64,000 bases of DNA from the NCBI GenBank assembly GCA_038380435.1, contig JAWZYU010000120.1:682001-746000 (forward strand). The letters are read 5' to 3'. Positions 21,263-35,065 of the stretch are shown here, one piece after another. A program made the position numbers and the translations under genes. The stretch is from Ryuthela nishihirai (taxonomy: Eukaryota; Arthropoda; Arachnida; Araneae; Heptathelidae). The notes under the pieces were generated by a model, which ran no database searches, had not been told where the DNA came from, and was given only the letters and a program-made list of their open reading frames with translations. Position 1 is the first letter of the stretch, and every line of letters begins with the position of its first letter.

Positions 21263-22584
21263 GATACAACACTAAAAGGTAAAAGAAGTTATTTAGTAAA
21301 GGACATAATATTTTAACTGATGAGCCTCAGATAAGGTACGGATGTTCTCTCTTTCTGCTGAGTTCTATCCTTACTCACAGACTACTCTACTCTAATGTAT
21401 ATTACACTAATAAGCTCCTTTCATATCTATGGCAAGCAGCTGCTTGAAGGTCAATTTCCATAATTTTTTTTAGAATTAAAATTAAAAACAATCATAAATA
21501 ATATTGACAACTCATTTCTATTTTGGTTAGGAGCCTCAAAATTTTGAAGTGGTCCAGGCCTTTCTGGACCTGTGAAAGCTTCTATCATGTCCCAATTAGG
21601 TAAGATGCACATCATTGACTCATCATTGATCATAAATGCAATTTATGGAAAATATCAATGGAGCTTATAATGGAGCAAAAAGGTGCAGACTAGTCTTTGT
21701 CTTCATTTCTAATCATGTCTATTTTTTACTTTCTGCTGAAAATTAATTTCATAGCTGCATATGTAGAAAAATGAATATCTCTGTGCAGCTGTTTGACACA
21801 GAGGTCTGATAGGAGCCTGTTAGTTTATATGCCATAGAGAAGGTCTATGAGGAGGGTAAGACCTCAGAAAAAAGACAACACAAACATCTATGCCTTACCC
21901 AGGGCTTGAACTCAGACCCCTTTGATCAGTAGCTAACTGTGCTAACTACTTGGCCACATGATGTTCTTATTAACAGTATTCACAATGTAATTTTTTTAAT
22001 AATAATATTGCAATTTTATACATTGTGACTTTTCTATATTAATATCATAATTCATAATATTTCTGTAAAAATTAATTTTATCTCATGTTGACCAAACACT
22101 AAAATTTTATCCTTCATCTGCAACTGGAGAATCTAAGATGGCAAAATAACAGTAGGTATTGTTAATCTATAATGTGTTTTATTTTGAAATGAAAGTTATG
22201 TAATATGAATGATGTTTACATACAGAAAAATATCTATTAAAAAGAGTCACAGAACTCGTAATCATTAATTCACTTATCCAAAACTTAGTTTTTGGTTAAA
22301 TATTTGCATATTTAATATATTAATAGTTTAATTAGTTACTCAGAAATAATGAATTACTAGCTGATATCTATGTAAAATGCACAATAAATAAATGGGAAAA
22401 AAAACATCTAATTTAGCAGTAACATATAATCAATTAGCAATACAGTTTAGACATAATTACTAAATATCTTTTGATGCAGGAGTTCTTATCCTGGGGTATG
22501 AATGATGAATGAATTATCCTGAGGTATGATGCAGGATCTACGAATAGAAGGAAGTCCAAGGGGATGTAAATGGAACATTTAGAT
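21263..22584. other. Non-coding stretch left of hAT element (copy 2)
   Basis: Duplicate of 1570-2891. It contains the SINE at 21791-21963 and the short repeat at 22127-22213. Confidence 0.7.
21791..21963 (-). mobile_element. tRNA-derived SINE (copy 2)
   Basis: Duplicate of the SINE at 2098-2270, with the same drifted A and B boxes. It arrived by segmental duplication, not by a separate insertion. Confidence 0.75.
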
Positions 22585-22876
22585 CAGTGATTCCCAAACT
22601 TTTCTGGACCACCGCCCTCTTTAGAAGAGAACAAAAATTTCATCGCCCCCCTAGTCCATCATAAGTAATTTTATACGAAATATTAAAATATTGTTGCATA
22701 TTATCTGTACCTAATTTATCTGTTTATTTATCTATTAAAATCATAAAGGAGAAATTAATAAAACGACAACCAAATGTACAATAAAATTGCTTATTAAAAT
22801 TTTAAAAATAAAGACAGAATCAATAACAAATAAAAAATAATGAGATAAACACAAAATTAATAATAAATAAAAAAAA

Positions 22877-24641
22877 TTAATGAGATAGTTGAGGCTGGGG
22901 GAGTGTTAACAATTTTTTAATGTCGAGTTCCAATATCGTCAACATCAATCGCAGATCGCCACGTTCAGTGATGTGTAGTCTGTTCCTCTTCTTTGACAGT
23001 AAATTAGCTACTGCACTGAATCCACGCTCAGCTATAGGTCGAAGGAAATGCGATTAAAAACTTCTGTATTATTGCCCACAATCCAGGGTAGAGAACTGGT
23101 ATTGATTTTTGAAGCCAGAACTCTTGGTATCCATGTTTGAATTTTATTTTGAGTGCTTCGTTAGTCGTGAGTTCTGACAGCTTCTCTTCCAAATTTGATG
23201 ATTCTTCAGTATCTGTGTTTGCGAAAGGATCTAAAACCCAACTCGGCATTTTCATATTTAAAATATCTTGGAAACGCTGCGTAAAATGAACATGAAGAAC
23301 TTCCAAGTGTTGGCAGTAAGTAAGTAAATCTTCCGATTTTGCAGAGACTGCTGATAATGCGGGAAAGTGGTTGTATTCACCTCTACCTAGATTTCGTTTG
23401 AATAGAGGAAGTTTTCCCGCAAAAGCAGCTATGACGTTTTTTGTTTTAATTAAATTCAACTCATCACCTTGCAATTTTAAATTAATTTGATTAAATATTT
23501 CAAACAGGTCTGTCAAATGAGCGATGTCATTTTTTGAGGTAATCAGGTTTTCGCGCAATTTTTCGTCTCTGTCTTCAAGAAAGTCCAGTACTGAGTCAAA
23601 TAGATTGAAAAAACGAATCAGACAAACACCTTTAGAGAGCCAACGTACTTCTGTGTGCAGCAGCAAGCTATTCTAATCTTCATCAGTTTCATTACAAAGC
23701 TTACCAAATAATCGGTCATTCAATGAATTGCTTCTAATCTTACTGATTTCTTTAATAACGTAATGGAGCGACGTATGCAGACGTTCATTCAAATTTTTTG
23801 CAACCAAATGCTGAAGGTGAATAATACAATGTACAGCGAGTATATTTGGCACTGCTTGTTTAAAAGGCTCTTTGAAACCCTTATGACGCCCGGTCATTGC
23901 TGGAGCACCATCAGTAGCAGCATACAAAATATTGCAAATAGGAATTTCTCTTGACAAAACTTTTGCATGGTATAAAATATAGATTCTCCCTTTGTATCAG
24001 ATTCCAAATTTTTAGCAAATAATAACTCTTCATGAATTTTTTCTTCTTTTATAAATCGTACGTATGATAAGAGTAGAGCTTCGTTATTTGGTAGAGTTGA
24101 TTCATCGAGTTGAATGGAAAATTTGCAAGTTTTTAAGTAATCACATAATGATATTTCAACGTCTTTTGCCATTTCATCTATTCTTCTTTGCACTGAATTA
24201 TTACTGAGAGGAATTTTTTTGATGATATCTGACGGTTTCTTATGATATATTTAATATCTCATTGACTGCCGGTAAAATTAATTCCTCGCCAATTGTGTGT
24301 GGTTTTCCTGCTTTTGCGATTAACAATGAAACGTTATATGAGGTTTGTAATCTATCTCATCTTGTTTAGAAGACGACGCAAAAAGGTTTGACAGAGTTTG
24401 GCTGTTTTAAATATTGCTTTTTCAGTTCTTGAAAATAGGATAAATCTTTGTTCTTCTTATCAGCATGAATTTTATTTAAATGCTCTTGTAGCATAGAAGG
24501 TTTCCTAGCTTCATTTGAAAAAACTTTTCTTCAAATTAAACACATAGGTAATGATTGGTTTGTAGGAGAGTACGTAAATCCATATTTGAAATACTCAATA
24601 CTGTACTGCCGGCATTTCTTTTTAGATGTAGATTCAGACAT
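22877..24641 (-). pseudogene. hAT transposase pseudogene (copy 2)
   Basis: Same protein remnants, stops and frameshifts as at 3184-4948: LDESTLPNNEALLLSYVRF, TDGAPAMTGRHKGF, HCIIHLQHLVAKNL, LHTEVRWLSKGVCLIRFF and the C-terminal ERGFSAVANLLSKKRNRL. Because every lesion is shared, the gene was already dead before the duplication. Confidence 0.88.
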
Positions 24642-25147
24642 TTTGAAATACAAATTAACTTCTCAATAGATTTATAGATAGTTTTAAAAATAATGTTTAT
24701 AATGATTTCTGACACTTATCACTCACGACTATTTATCACGGCGAAGCACATAAAAAAAATAAACCATTCCTACAGCTATCGCTTTTATAGATTTGATTTT
24801 GTGCACGCATTAGCTTGTATGTTTGCGATGCCGACGCACTTGCTCCGTAAACAAGTCATTTCAAGCTCCCATATTCTTGTCAAAACAGGTTAAATTGCAT
24901 GAACCGCGTGTTTGCCTACCAACTTGCAAGGAATTGTCACCGTCAATCTATTCTAAACTAAAACAAATTAGGTATAGGTATACCTAATGCTAATTTAAAA
25001 ATGTTAATTAACGCGATAACAATAAGATAATTTACATAGCTAGATTCATGAAAACGGGTATTTTCAAAGTATTTTATTGCATTAAAAAAATAATTACAAA
25101 AAAAATATTAAATATAATAAATTTATTATTATTATGTTATTATTGCA

Positions 25148-25573
25148 TCAAGGTTGATTTGCCTATCAGGACCGATACATATGTCCAACATAATAAGCCT
25201 GATATTCCAGTGCATGCTAAGGTATTGAATGAGATTACAATTATTGAAGTAGGAATAACATCTCAGGATAACCTGCAGACAGTAGAGGTTGAAAAGTAGA
25301 GGAAGTATGATCTGCTGGCTAATGAGTTGAGCCTAATTCACAAGTGTAATTTAATATTATACCTTATATTCTGACTTGGGATGGTATTGAACTACGTACC
25401 ATAAAGCGTACTTAAAAAGCGACTTGGAGTGTGAAAACATATTAAAGCTTTTATATCCAATCTGTGATCTTGAAGAGAACTTTTGAGAGCATCTCAGTCG
25501 ACTTCAGACGTACCAGTACGATAGTAGGCGGTAGCAGGGAACTTATTGTCCAAGCTGCAGTTGAAAAGGTGTA
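25148..25573 (+). pseudogene. Fragment of LINE with restriction-like endonuclease (copy 2)
   Basis: Duplicate of 5455-5880, with the same HNKPDI...IIEV and ILKRTFESISVDFRR remnants. Confidence 0.6.
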
Positions 25574-25785
25574 GATGACGAATGAGGTAGTGGATGACCA
25601 GAATCATCAGGAAGACACCACAGAATAGAAGAGATAAAAAGGATGTCACAGAAAATTCCATTAAATTTATTTATTTGTTTGGCCGCCCCTCTTGACTACT
25701 ACCCTGACTGACTACCGCCCCCATGGAAGGCTCCAGCGCCCACTGGGGGGCGGTATCGCCCCGATTGGGAATCTATGTTTTAGAT

Positions 25786-26566
25786 CAATATTGTTGAATC
25801 AATGTGGTTTCGAAATCAGTCATTTAAAATTTGATTGAACTTTTAAAACAATTATGTGCTTAAAATGTGCTACATTATAAATATGCTATTTTTTTAAACA
25901 ATTAAACAATATCAATCCTAAAATTTCCATTTTTCAAAAATAAATTAGGATAAAAAATTGATAGTAGTGCAAGCACTGAAAAAAGTTAACTGCTGCTTTA
26001 ATGGCTTATTTGCAATGCATTTACATACTTCCAAGACAAATCAGAAATTAGCTTCTATATTGGTCTTTTAATCACATCACGTGTATTGGTCTTTTAATCA
26101 ATGTAAAATATAATTGAACTGATAGTTCTCAGAACGATGTAGAGAAGCATCATCTTGACGGATCACAGCGAAAAGTGTAAAATCTAAGATGGCAAAATAA
26201 CAAAAGGTATTGTTTATCTATAACGTTTTTATTTTGAAATAAAAGTTATGTAAATGTCTATTAAAAAGAATCATATCACTTGTTTTCAACTATCCAATAC
26301 CTTAATGTATCTAGCACATGCCCTTAATAAGAACATGGGGTAGAGAATTTGTGAATAGTTAGTGTTAGTGCCACCAGGTGGCATGGGTGCACTAAAACGT
26401 GGTAGAAAATGTTAATTTCTCATGACATGGAAGCCAATCAAATGTGAGAGTCACATGAGGTCCACTATAAAAACGTGATTTCCTCCCTGTGTTCTAGAAG
26501 GAACCATGGGTATCTGCAAGAAGGACCGAGCTTTGCTAGTGAACTCTTTTTATCAAAATGGCAGTT
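25786..26566. other. Non-coding stretch right of hAT element (copy 2)
   Basis: Duplicate of 6092-6872. It includes the short repeat (26182-26256), the CCACCAGGTGGCA palindrome (26371-26383) and the promoter-like block. Confidence 0.65.
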
Positions 26567-26571
26567 GTTAG
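26434..26571 (+). promoter_or_regulatory. Promoter-like block with 21-codon frame (copy 2)
   Basis: Duplicate of 6740-6877: CCAAT, TATAAAA and ACCATGG followed by a short frame that ends at the satellite border. Confidence 0.4.
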
Positions 26572-29500
26572 CAAAGGACTTTTAACACTGTTATAGGCGT
26601 TTAAAACAGAGTTGAAACTGATGTTTTGGGGAATAATTCGATATTTTCGAAATTCTATGCACCTAAACTTTAGCAATAGAATCTCATCATGTAATACGAG
26701 TTGATGAATATAAATCATTAGCTTATGAATCTGACTGTAAATTTAAAAATTGCACACTAACATTACACACTAAATAGCTTCTACCTACGTTTTATGCGCG
26801 GAAAACAGCGCTAAAATAGCTATTTTGATACATAAATGGATTTCTTTGAAAGTTTTGCGCGGAAAAATAATGCTAAAATGGTCAAATGGTTTCAAAAAAA
26901 AAATCGATTTTAACGCATATAGTATCATTTTGTATTACGCCTTGATGGAAATAAAACATCAGATTGTAACTCAGCCTACAAATAGGAATAGCTTTTGGCT
27001 TTGCTTTAAACGATTAAAACGGCGTTGAAACTGATATTTTGGTAAATTATTCGATATTTTCAAAATTCTATGCACCTTAACTATACTTTAGCCATAGATT
27101 CCCATTATATAATAGTAGTTGATGAATATAAAGCATTTGGTTGTGAATTTGACTGCAAATTCAAAAGTTATTACACATTAAATAGCTTTTACCTATATTT
27201 CATGCGCGGAAAACAGCGCTAAGATAGCTATTTGGATACGTAAATGGATTTTTTTCAAAATTCTATGCAGTGAAAATATTTTAAGGCATAGAATATCATG
27301 TTATATTACGCTTTGATGGAAATATACCATCAGATTCTCACTCAGACTGTAAATTCAAAAGTTGTTAGCACAGGAATAGCTTTTAGCTCTCTTTCAGGCG
27401 ATTAAAAGATCATAAAACTGATGATTCGATATTATCAAAATTCTATGCACCTAATTTATATTTAGCCATAAAATCTCATTATATAATACTAGATGATGAA
27501 TATAAAGCATTAGGTTGTGAATCTGACTGTAAAATCAAAAATTATTACACACTCCATAGCTTTTACGTACGTTTTATGCGCGGCAAACGGCGCTATAACA
27601 GGTATTTTGATACAAAAATTTTTTTTTTTTTTTAAATTCTGCGCAATGAAAATATTTCGAAGGAATAGAATGTCATTTCATATTACGCTTTCGTGGAAAT
27701 AAACCATGAGATTGGCACTCGGACTGTAAATTGAAAAGTAGTTAGCACAGGAATAGCTTTTAGTTTTGTTTTAGGTATTAAAAACAGCGTTGAAACCAAT
27801 ATTTTGATGACTAATTCGATATTTTCGAAATTCTATGCACTTAAACTATACTTTAGCTCAATAATCTTATATAATACGAGTTGATAAATATAAAGCATTA
27901 GGTTGTGAATCTGACTGTAATTTCAATAACTATTTCACACTACATAGCATTTACGTATGTTTTATGCGCGGAAACAAGCGCTAGAATAGCTATTATAAAT
28001 CGATATTTTTGGAAATTCTATTCAGTAAAAATATTTTTAAGGCATAGAATATCATTTTATATTACGCCTTGGTGGAAATAAACCATCAGATTGTAACTCA
28101 GACTATAAACTGAAAAGTTACTTTTAGCTCTGTTTTACGTGATTAAAACAGCATTAAAACTGATATTTTCGTGATTTATTCAATATTTTAGCAGTTCTAG
28201 GTAGCTGAACTATACTATAGATATAGAATCTAATTATATAATACTAGTTGATAAAAGTGACTGTAAATTCAAAAATATTACACTCGATATAGCTTTTACC
28301 TGTTTTATGCGTGGAAAACAGCGCTAAAACAGGCATTTTGATAAATAAATCGATTTTTTTTTTCAAAAGTCCATGCAGTGAAAATATCATTTTGTATTAC
28401 ACCTTGATGGAAGTAAACCATCAGATTGTCACTGAAACTGTAAATTGAAAAATTCTTAGCACACGAATAGCTTTTAGCTCTGTTGAAGCGTTTAAAACAG
28501 TGTTGAAACTGATATTTTGCTGAATTATTTGATATTTTCGAAATTCTATGCACCTCATCTATACTTTAGCTATAGAATCTAATTATATAATACCAGTCGA
28601 GGAATCTGACTCTAAATTCAAAATTTATAAAACTCGATATAGGTTTTACTTATGTTTTATCCGTAGAAAACAGCGCTAAAACAGGCATTTTGATAAATAA
28701 ATCGATTTTTTTTCGAAATTCTATGCATTGAAAATATTTTTAACGCATACACTATTATTTTGTATTACACCTTGGTGGAAATAAACCATCAGATTGTCAC
28801 TCCGACAATAAATTGAAAAGTAGTTAGCACAGGAATAGCTTTTACTTCTGTTTTAGGTATTAAAAACAGCGTTGAAACCAATATTTTGGTGAATTATTCG
28901 ATATTTTCGAAATTCAATGCACCTAAAGTATGCTTTAGCCATAGAGCCTCATTATATAATACCAGATGATGAATATAAAGCTTTAGATTGTGAAATCGAC
29001 TCTAAATTCAAAAGTTATTACACACCACAAAGCTTTTATTTAAGATTTATGCGCGGAAAACAGCTCTAAAATAGCTATTTTCATACATAAATCGATTTTT
29101 TTTAAATTCTACGCAGTGAAAATATTGTTAAGGTATAGAATATCATTTTATATTACGTCTTGATGGAAATGAACCATTAGTTTGTCACTCAGACTGTAAA
29201 TTGAAAAGTTGTTAGCACAGGATTAGGTTTTACCTCTGTTTTAGACGTTTAAAACATCGATGAAACTGATATTTTGGTGAATAATTCGATATATTCGAAA
29301 TTAAAACCAAACTATACTTTAGCACCTAAACTATACTTTAGCCTAAGAACCTCATTATGTAATACGAGTTGATGAATACAAAGCATTAGGTTGTGAATCT
29401 GACTGTAAATTCAAAAGTTATTACACCCTTCGCAGCTTTTACCTATGGTTCATGCGCGGAAAACAGTGCTAAATTAGGTATTTTGATACTTAAATCGATT

Positions 29501-30063
29501 TTATTTCAAAATTCTATGCAGTCAAAATATTTTTAACACATACACTATCATTTTGTATTACGCTTTGATGGAAAAAAACCATCAGATTTTCAGTCGGACT
29601 GTAAATTGTAAAGTAGTTAGCACAGGAAAAACTTTTAGCTCTGCTTTAGGCGATTAAAACAGTATTGAAACTGCTATTTTGGTGAATTATTCGATATTTT
29701 TGAAATTCAATGTACCTGATCGATACTTTAGAAATAGAATCTCATTATATAATACTAGTTGATGAATATAAAGCGTTAGGTTGTGAATCTGACTGTAAAT
29801 TCAAAAGTTATTACACACCACATAGCTTTTGCCTATGTTTCATGCGGCCGTAAACAGCGCTAAAATACGTATTTTGATACATAAATTGATTTTTTTTTCA
29901 AAATTCTATGCAATGAAAATATTTCTGAGGCATAGAATATCATTTTATATTACGCATTGATGGAAATAAACCATCAGATTTTCACTCGGATTGTAAATTG
30001 AAAAGTTGTTAGTACAGGAAAAGCTTTTAGCTCTGTTTTAGGCGATTAAAACAACGTTGAAAC
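26567..30063 (+). repeat. Dimeric satellite array 2
   Basis: Same units as array 1 up to 29740, then one further unit. It ends at CGTTGAAAC (30055-30063), where the I-like LINE begins. Arrays 2 to 5 are one array split by insertions. Confidence 0.93.
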
Positions 30064-30176
30064 GGATTCCGATTCGGGATTTTGACGATATCGGATGCGC
30101 CAATGTTGGCCGAGTTTGTTGTTGAATTTAAGCTATTAATTGTACGTCCTTTGAGCTTAAATTATTGAAAGCTAAA

Positions 30177-31700
30177 ATGGCAAAAGGCAAAAAACCAAAT
30201 GTAAAACTGGAAAAAACTGATGGAGTGCCTATGAAGTCTAGTGGTAAGGCGCAGACCAACGAACTTGAAAGGTACCTTAGAAAAATGGAGCTATCTAGTT
30301 TACACAGAAGTATGTCCTTTAACGATATAACAACATTGAAGTAAATAATGAAATCTTTCAACATCTCCTAAAACAAAATAAGAGGAAGAAAAAGAAAAAA
30401 CATAAACAAAACAATGACAAAGAATCTACTTCAAAAGATAAATTAACAAATATCGAAAATTCAATCCAATCTTCTGAAGAAGAAGAAAATACTGATTGTG
30501 ACAGCGAGAGTAAACTACAGGAGGAAGAAAATGTTTCTCCCATTATATATTACAGCAACAGCATTAAACTCAACGATTTAGATAACACTAAAGGGACTGA
30601 TTTTTTTTCCATATGTTTAAAAAAGAAATTAAAAATCGATTTACGAGGAAAGGAGACCTGATAATATTTCCTGAATCTGATAAGGAATTATGAAAGTCAC
30701 TGAAATATTAACAACCACTGTCTCTTTTAGATTTCCACAAAATGATTTCATTTTAGGTATCCTTGAAGGAGTAAATGTCAAATACTCAGACGAGTGCTTA
30801 TTACAAGAATTGGATAAATATAATATATTTTCCGTTAGGAGAATGAATTGTTATGTACCTAATAACAAAGATTCAGTTATCGCTAAAAATCCTATCAATA
30901 ACGTTGTATTTAAAATGGATGCTGACATTTTACCCAAATTTGTTTATATTGGTCTATCAAGAGTACGAGTTCGACCTTACTTCTTCCCACCAACTCTATG
31001 TTTGAAATGTAACCGGTTTGGTCACTTGGGATCGATTTGCCGAGGAAAAGTGAGATGCAAGCACTGTTCGGGCCCTCATTATTACAAAAGTTGTGATTCT
31101 AAAGAGCTATGTTGCCCGAACTGCTCTGGTGATCATCCGTCTACATTCTACCCCTGTCCTGTTAAAAGAATTGCTTGTAGAGCTAAAAGAATTCAGGAAT
31201 TCAGCTAAAAGAATTAAGGCATTCCAAGAAAACATGGAATGCGGCCTACAAGCAAGCATTACTTGAACTAAAATCTGACTCTAATGTCACTACTCCTCTG
31301 ACAGACACTGAAAATGAAAATGTAACATAAAAAAACGAAAATCATTGACATTCACTCATGTAACGAAAATGTTCTAACTCGTACTACAAAAGAGAAAGAA
31401 AAAAATAATGCTTCTATTAAACCACCTTCTGTTCCTCCAAAGTCAACCTTAATTAAGGAAAAATCCAGGCAGCTGAATCCTAAAGCTAAATCACCCAATC
31501 ATGAAATCTGACTCCAGCAAAGAAAAAGGCCTTGGGGAAATTCCACATCCACGTGCAAGGTCTTTAAGAACTCATGTGCTCAGATTGCTCAAAGATACTT
31601 ACACATTGAAAACTCAAAGCAAATTCTGCAATCTCATAATAGTATTGAAGAAAATATTAAGAATGACAACATATCTGTTATTTAATCATTGATCTGATCC
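30177..31700 (+). pseudogene. ORF1 (gag-like) of I-like LINE, frameshifted
   Basis: Begins MAKGKKPNVKLEKTDGVPMK and is stopped at about 30343. In another frame it goes on with a lysine-rich then glutamate/serine-rich stretch (KRKKKKKHKQNN, SSEEEENTDCDSES). After further breaks the frame 30690-31208 (172 residues) carries three zinc knuckles near its end: CLKCNRFGHLGSIC, CKHCSGPHYYKSC and CPNCSGDHPSTFYPC. Proteins of this kind coat the element RNA. After 31208 the frame is broken several times and only low-complexity remnants remain. The ORF1/ORF2 border cannot be fixed exactly. Confidence 0.8.
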
Positions 31701-31789
31701 TACAGCTGTGCAGATTCATCTGCCATAGTGAGGATGAATTTTCAATCCTTGAGGATATTATACTAAACCTTAGAGTATAATTCTACTAG

Positions 31790-34700
31790 TAACCTTGTTC
31801 TACTTCAATGGAACTGCAGATAGGGTCATTATCTAAAAAAGAAGATCTTGTCCTACTAGATAAATACAAAAAATTGAGTGTGATAACTTTACAAGAAATA
31901 AGTACTAAAAAACATGTTAATATTGCTTCATTTATATACTATTCTAGTTTTGTAAATGATAATGCTAAAGGAATAGGTTTTTATGTTAAAAAGAATCTCT
32001 CTCATAAGATTAAATATATTAATTTAAATTATAATAATTTAGACATTCTAGGTCTTGAAATCCTACTTAACGATTTTAAATTTACTTTATTAAATCTATA
32101 CAATCCATGCAAAATAATTAATGAAGCTATTTATTCAAATATATTACAACAAGTATCCCCTCCATTTCTGTTTGTGGGAGATTTCAACTCCCATCATTTA
32201 GCTTGGAACTCATATCATATTAATCGTGCTGGTACATAGTTTAATAATTTTATCCTTAAAAATGACTTTACTATGTTAAATGATAGTGTACCCATGAGAA
32301 TCCTAATAATGAAAGGTCTATTTATTGACCTTTCATTTTGCTCTCCTGCCCTTTACAATAAATTTAATTGGTCACTCCTCCCAGATACCAGAGGTAGCGA
32401 CCATCATCCAATTTTAATATCTGCAAAATTACTTCAAAATAAAAAAAAACTATCAAATGATTGGTATCAATTCCATAATATCCTTCTCGAAAATCCTCCT
32501 AACCCAAACAACACTAATTATAATAAATATTTCACCCATTTGGGAAATATTACAAAATCATGTTTCATAGAAGTTATCAATAAAAATCCTAAAATTCACA
32601 AAAATATTTGGTACATGAATAAGATCACAACTATTCGTAAAAAAGCTAAAAAAAAAAGCTAAAAGTTCAGGAGAATTCAAAGGTATCAATCACTTCAAAA
32701 AAATAAAAGCATTGGTTAGAAAGAAGTTAAAAGAATTATACAGAGATAATTGGAGATCTTTCACAGGTTCATTATCTCCTAACTCATCCTTATCTAATAT
32801 GTGCAGAGTTTATAAAAACGTGAATAATACCCCTCAACAAAATACCTCTGGCAGAAGTTGCCATAGAAAAACACATCAATCTTGTACAAACAGCCAGTTT
32901 TATGGGGTTAAATTTAAAAATTGCCAGTAAAATTGATCTTAGTTTTAAAGAAATTGAAACTGAAAAATTTGTAGATAAAAGAATTAAAAATTTCTCTTTT
33001 AATCTTCTAATCATGGATAAAAACTTCCCAATAAATAATCTTAATAATGCTATACATAGGCTAAACTCAAAAGCTGCTACTGGCCCTGACAAAATTTCTA
33101 ACAAAAATATTATTAACCTCGGAGATCAAAGCTCTTGCACATATTTAATTTTATTTGGAATTACATGAATTCCCAATTTCCTGGTCAAATTTCATATAAT
33201 TTTTATTCTTAAATCAGGCAAAATCCCTTCAGATAGTAAATTATATAGACCTATCTCACTTCTATCCAATCATCTAAAACTTTTTGAAAAACTTGTCTTT
33301 AGAAGGCTAAATTGGTATCTTGAAAGTAAAAAAAATTTTCCATCCAATTTCTTTGGCTTTAGAAGAGGAAAATCCTCCAAAAAATGTGTTACCTTCCTGA
33401 TTTATGATATCTACATTGCCAACCTTAATTGCTGTATTCTTTGACTCTTTGGCTTTTGATGCCATTTGACAAAAAGGCCTCTTGCATAAATTAATAAAAT
33501 TAAAAATTAAAAAAAACATACTCCAATTCTTATACTTTATCTTAACCAAAAAACATTTCCATACCTGTCTTCTCAATTTGATATGAATCAGGGAATCAAG
33601 GCTCAAGGTTCAATCAAAAGGGCCCAAGGTTCAATCTTAAGTCCCATCTTGTTTAACATATATTTGGCCTAATATCAAATTTGCAACTTTTGCAGATAAC
33701 ATCGTCATCTGAAGCTTTGATAGTAATATTACAAGACTTGAAAACAACCTCCAAAATCAAATAGATAAAATTCTAAAGTATTGCAAAACCTGGCATTTAA
33801 ATGTAAATTTTGAAAATTGTCTTCCTTTTATCAAATTCAAATCTACCCCTCCTGAGGTAAAATTATACATTGATAATAAATTAATTAAACAAGTAATCAC
33901 ATTTAATTATCTGGGTATTAACCTAGATACGTGGCTTAATTGGAAACATCACTTTAATATCCAATTTAGCAAAGGTTGTAAGTTACTTAGATTGTTTTAG
34001 ATGTTTATCTGCATCCAACTGGGGTACTCCACCAAATTATTTAATTACACTTTATAAAAGTTTAATTAGACCTAAAACAGAATATGAACTTGAGTTTATA
34101 GTGGGTGCAGGAGAAATTAATTTCAAAAAATTTAACATGCTTCAAAACCAATTTCTAAAATCTGCATTAGGCTTATTTAAAAGAACATCAGAAATGTCTC
34201 TAATTGGTGAAACAGCTGTTGCCCTTTTCAAATCAGAACAAAAATATTATTATTGAAATATCTTACAAAATTACATCTTAAACTCCCAAATCATCCTTTC
34301 ATTTCAAATTTTAGATATAACAAAAAAATTTTCAGGAAATACCATCCAAAATTAGATGATGATCCGCTTTTAAAAGTATTCTTTATTAATATCTCATTTT
34401 CTGGAGATACATTTTTACTTCATAGCTGACTGGAGTTTTCACAAGACCTACAATCTGTGAAACTGTACCAAGTATCAATTCTAAAAAATTATACTCTATT
34501 GAAAATTTAAATATTTTATCCAACTCTTACTGCAAAATGAAATACCACAACCATATTAGTGTTTAAACAGATGGCTCTCTTCAAAATGATATTTATGCAG
34601 CATCAGCTGCTTTTTACATCCTCTCCATAAATTACTCTAAAGCTAAAAAGCTCCCATCCATAATTTCAATCACACAAGCAGAAATTGTAGCCATAATAGA

Positions 34701-35030
34701 GCTTTAAATGTATTGAAACAAAATCTATATTATTCCAACTTTTCTCAATTCATCTATCAAATTTTCACATTGACTAACTTTAATGTAAAGTATCTTCATA
34801 ATAATATAATATTGCAGTGGATCCCTGCACACTGCAACATTACTGATAATGAAAAGGCTGATGAGCTTGCGAAAGAAGCACTTCATTCATCGAATTTTAC
34901 AGAAACCTTGCATTTCTACATCCAATTTAAAACTTTAATTAACAAGCATGAGTTCTATTTGACAAATAATTACTTTAAACTCAATGGTAGTTTGGAACAT
35001 AACTTTAGATTCTTACTATCTCCTGATATA
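31790..35030 (+). pseudogene. ORF2 of I-like LINE, 5' part: endonuclease, RT, RNase H
   Basis: The endonuclease starts with a QWNCR-like motif near 31806. It has LQEIS near 31890, GDFNSHHLAWNS near 32180 and GSDHHPIL near 32395, which are the expected catalytic E, D/N and D/H positions. The RT is poor: NSKAATGPDKISNKNI near 33070, QGSILSPILFNIYL near 33635 (motif B), and ATFADNIVI near 33690 where the second aspartate of motif C is now N. RNase H shows TDGSLQND near 34570 (after a stop), QAEIVAII near 34680 and WIPAHCNITDNEKADELAKEA at 34817-34880. The frame is cut at 35030 by the nested LINE directly after RFLLSPDI. Confidence 0.82.
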
Positions 35031-35065
35031 CATCATCATCATCATCATCCTCAAGCAGCCATGGG

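Larger units (their letters stand above)
22585..25777 (-). mobile_element. hAT DNA transposon (copy 2)
   Basis: Duplicate of 2892-6084. The right target copy is TTTTAGAT (25778-25785) and the left is ATTTAGAT (22577-22584). This 8-bp pair with one mismatch makes copy 2 the more ancestral version at this spot. Confidence 0.87.
10047..29740. repeat. Tandem segmental duplication, copy 2 (inferred complete unit)
   Basis: Only 19727-29740 is seen twice in the window. If the duplication is a simple tandem one, the unit must start where copy 1 ends (10047) and finish where the match ends (29740), giving 19,694 bp. The LINE at 10141-13411 would then be missing its 3' end because the unit begins inside it. 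The model predicts that the DNA just left of the window repeats 10047-19726. An assembly duplication, such as two haplotypes placed in a row, is the main alternative. Confidence 0.6.
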